Source: an uncultured Prevotellaceae bacterium (GTDB lineage Bacteria > Bacteroidota > Bacteroidia > Bacteroidales > Bacteroidaceae). From it: a stretch of 64,000 nucleotides of DNA. The notes beneath the pieces were generated by a model. It was not told where the DNA came from, did no database searches, and saw nothing but the letters and a program-made list of their open reading frames with translations. Made by a program: the position numbers and the translations under genes. The stretch spans positions 4,381 through 68,380 of the forward strand of contig CALAEY010000012.1 of NCBI GenBank assembly GCA_937891085.1, given 5' to 3'. Positions 62,797 through 64,000 of this stretch are shown here, piece by piece; position 1 is the first letter of the stretch; the number at the start of each line of letters is the position of its first letter.

Positions 62797-64000
62797 CCAA
62801 TGTGGCCCTTGATCCCACGCGCCTGATTATCGCTGCCCTGGTGGGACTGGTACTTCTGCTGGTGCTTATCATCAAGTTTAAGATACAGGCCATGATTGCC
62901 ATCTTGGTGGGAGCCATCTTGATAGGCTTGGGGGCAGGAATGCCTTTCGAGCAAATAGTGGCCTCTGTAGATGATGGCATAGGCAATACCCTGAAGGGCA
63001 TAGCCTTGCTGGTGGGACTGGGTTCCATGTTCGGCTCCATCTTGGAGATCTCTGGCGGAGCGCAGACCTTGGCTGTGACGCTGGTCAATCGCTTTGGCGA
63101 CCAGAAGGCTGCTTGGGCGTTGGGTATCACCGGACTCGTCATCGCCATGCCCGTGTTCTTCGATGCCGGACTCATCATCCTCATCCCGCTGGCCTTCTCC
63201 TTGGCCAAGCGTACCAAGCGTTCCTCACTCTATTACGCCATACCGCTGCTGGCAGGCTTGGCGGTGGGGCACGCCTTCATCCCCCCTACCCCTGGGCCAG
63301 TCTTGGTGGCCACCATGCTGGGCGTAGATTTAGGTTGGGTGATACTCATAGGCATCTGTTGTGGCACGGTGGCCATGATTGTGGCTGGTCCGCTGTGGGG
63401 TGCCTATTGTGGCAGGAAATACCACATCCCCGTGCCTGAGCAGATAGCCCGTCAGGCCGATGTAGATGCCTCCAAACTGCCCAGTTTCTGGACGGTGGTG
63501 CTCATCATCCTCATCCCCTTGGTGCTCATCATCCTGAAGTCCGTAGCAGGTGTGATAGATGCCTTGGCACCTGCCCGCTCCGTGCTGAGTTTTCTGGGTG
63601 AGCCCTTCGTGGCCCTTACCATCGCCACCCTCGTTGCCATGCTGCTTTTAGGCTATAGGCAAGGCTACACAGGGGCAGAGCTGGAGAAGGTGATGACCAA
63701 GTCGCTGGAGCCTGTAGGCCTGATTCTCTTAGTGACGGCCTGTGGCGGCGTGCTGCGCTACATCCTGCAATACTCAGGACTTGGCGAGCTTATCGGCCAT
63801 GGTGTGGCATCTGCTTCCCTGCCTCTCGTAGTGGTGGCCTTCGTAGTGGCAGCCTTGGTACGCATCTCCGTGGGTTCTGCCACGGTGGCCATGACGATGG
63901 CAGCTGGCATCGTAGCCGCTATGCCTGAGGTAGCTGGTCTCTCCCCCATCCATTTGGCCTGCATCACGGCAGCTGTGGCAGGTGGTGCCACCGTCTGCTC
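62739..64000 (+). CDS. GntP-family gluconate:H+ symporter (3' truncated)
   Basis: Open at the window end; 420 codons are visible. Many hydrophobic helices and the GntP blocks LIIKFKIQAMIAILVGAILI, GLGSMFGSILEISGGAQTLA and MPVFFDAGLIILIPLAFSLA place it in the gluconate/sugar-acid permease family. The ATG at 62739 is the only near ATG, but codons 2-26 (MNLCILASLHLCIATLPNVA region) are encoded by the repeat cluster; GTG codons around 62790-62800 are alternative starts. Likely cotranscribed with the upstream dehydratase. The substrate is probably a sugar acid. Confidence 0.88.
   Translation, partial: MNLCILASLHLCIATLPNVANVALDPTRLIIAALVGLVLLLVLIIKFKIQAMIAILVGAILIGLGAGMPFEQIVASVDDGIGNTLKGIALLVGLGSMFGSILEISGGAQTLAVTLVNRFGDQKAAWALGITGLVIAMPVFFDAGLIILIPLAFSLAKRTKRSSLYYAIPLLAGLAVGHAFIPPTPGPVLVATMLGVDLGWVILIGICCGTVAMIVAGPLWGAYCGRKYHIPVPEQIARQADVDASKLPSFWTVVLIILIPLVLIILKSVAGVIDALAPARSVLSFLGEPFVALTIATLVAMLLLGYRQGYTGAELEKVMTKSLEPVGLILLVTACGGVLRYILQYSGLGELIGHGVASASLPLVVVAFVVAALVRISVGSATVAMTMAAGIVAAMPEVAGLSPIHLACITAAVAGGATVC

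Overview
The window is chromosomal DNA from a Bacteroidales bacterium, most likely Prevotellaceae or Bacteroidaceae. Three things support this. Many genes have upstream promoters of the Bacteroidetes type (TTTG or TTG, about 19 bases, then TAnnTTTG). The gene families are typical of the order: a BT_3928-like protein next to tpiA, a DUF3869-type lipoprotein, a 663-residue class III fructose bisphosphatase, and a bifunctional DAHP synthase/chorismate mutase. A Bacteroidales-1/6S-type RNA lies just downstream of rplT. No tools were run; assignments rest on motifs and family knowledge.

Layout. 1-6.7 kb: the end of a MacB-type exporter (ATPase, permease), a LytS/LytTR two-component pair, an acyl-CoA synthetase and a repeat-rich surface protein. 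6.8-16.9 kb (minus strand): fructose bisphosphatase, tRNA-Glu(CUC) and tRNA-Lys(CUU), a YycJ-type hydrolase, the 6S-like RNA, rplT-rpmI-infC, thrS, a large TPR protein, peptide deformylase and ruvX. 17-21 kb: a minus-strand envelope operon (beta-barrel protein, DUF3869-type lipoprotein, OmpA) and a SPOR lipoprotein. 21.1-22 kb: YtxH/holin-like small membrane proteins. 22.2-25.9 kb: galM, a sugar MFS permease and galK. 26-29.5 kb: a coiled-coil protein, malate dehydrogenase, a 480-bp inverted-repeat island and NAD kinase. 29.6-39.9 kb (plus strand): ExbB-ExbD-TonB, DJ-1, ispD, recG, an M23/LysM peptidase, DUF1599, BT_3928-like, tpiA, SPOR and folE. 39.9-48 kb (minus): dnaG, the phenylalanine/tyrosine operon (pheA, aminotransferase, aroG-aroQ, tyrA), a TPR protein and Mrp. 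48.1-49.6 kb: a gene-poor accessory island. 49.6-56.8 kb: lutABC, zapA, rny and a lactate permease. 56.9-64 kb: dinB, fur, a pyridoxal kinase-like gene, a DUF1080 protein, a small secreted protein, an IlvD/Edd dehydratase and the start of a GntP permease.

The strongest discovery is upstream of pheA. A 29-codon open frame packed with Phe and Tyr codons (45888-45977) has its own promoter and is followed by an intrinsic terminator. Leader codons 22-24 are perfectly complementary to the terminator's 5' arm. This is a complete transcription-attenuation device for the four-gene Phe/Tyr operon.

The second theme is a set of intergenic islands built from short words in inverted arrangement. They share a grammar but use different words: CTTCCGC at 28.2-28.7 kb, CTTCACA at 48.1-48.4 kb, GTTACGGC at 48.5-49.4 kb, and 8-mers related to TTTGCAT across the ilvD-gntP junction. 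In the first three, conserved boxes keep the same spacing in both inverted halves while the sequence between them differs (one inner GTTACGGC-island spacing differs by 2 bases). The 48.5-49.4 kb island also holds an orphan antitoxin-like gene and a 150-bp element with perfect 20-bp terminal inverted repeats.
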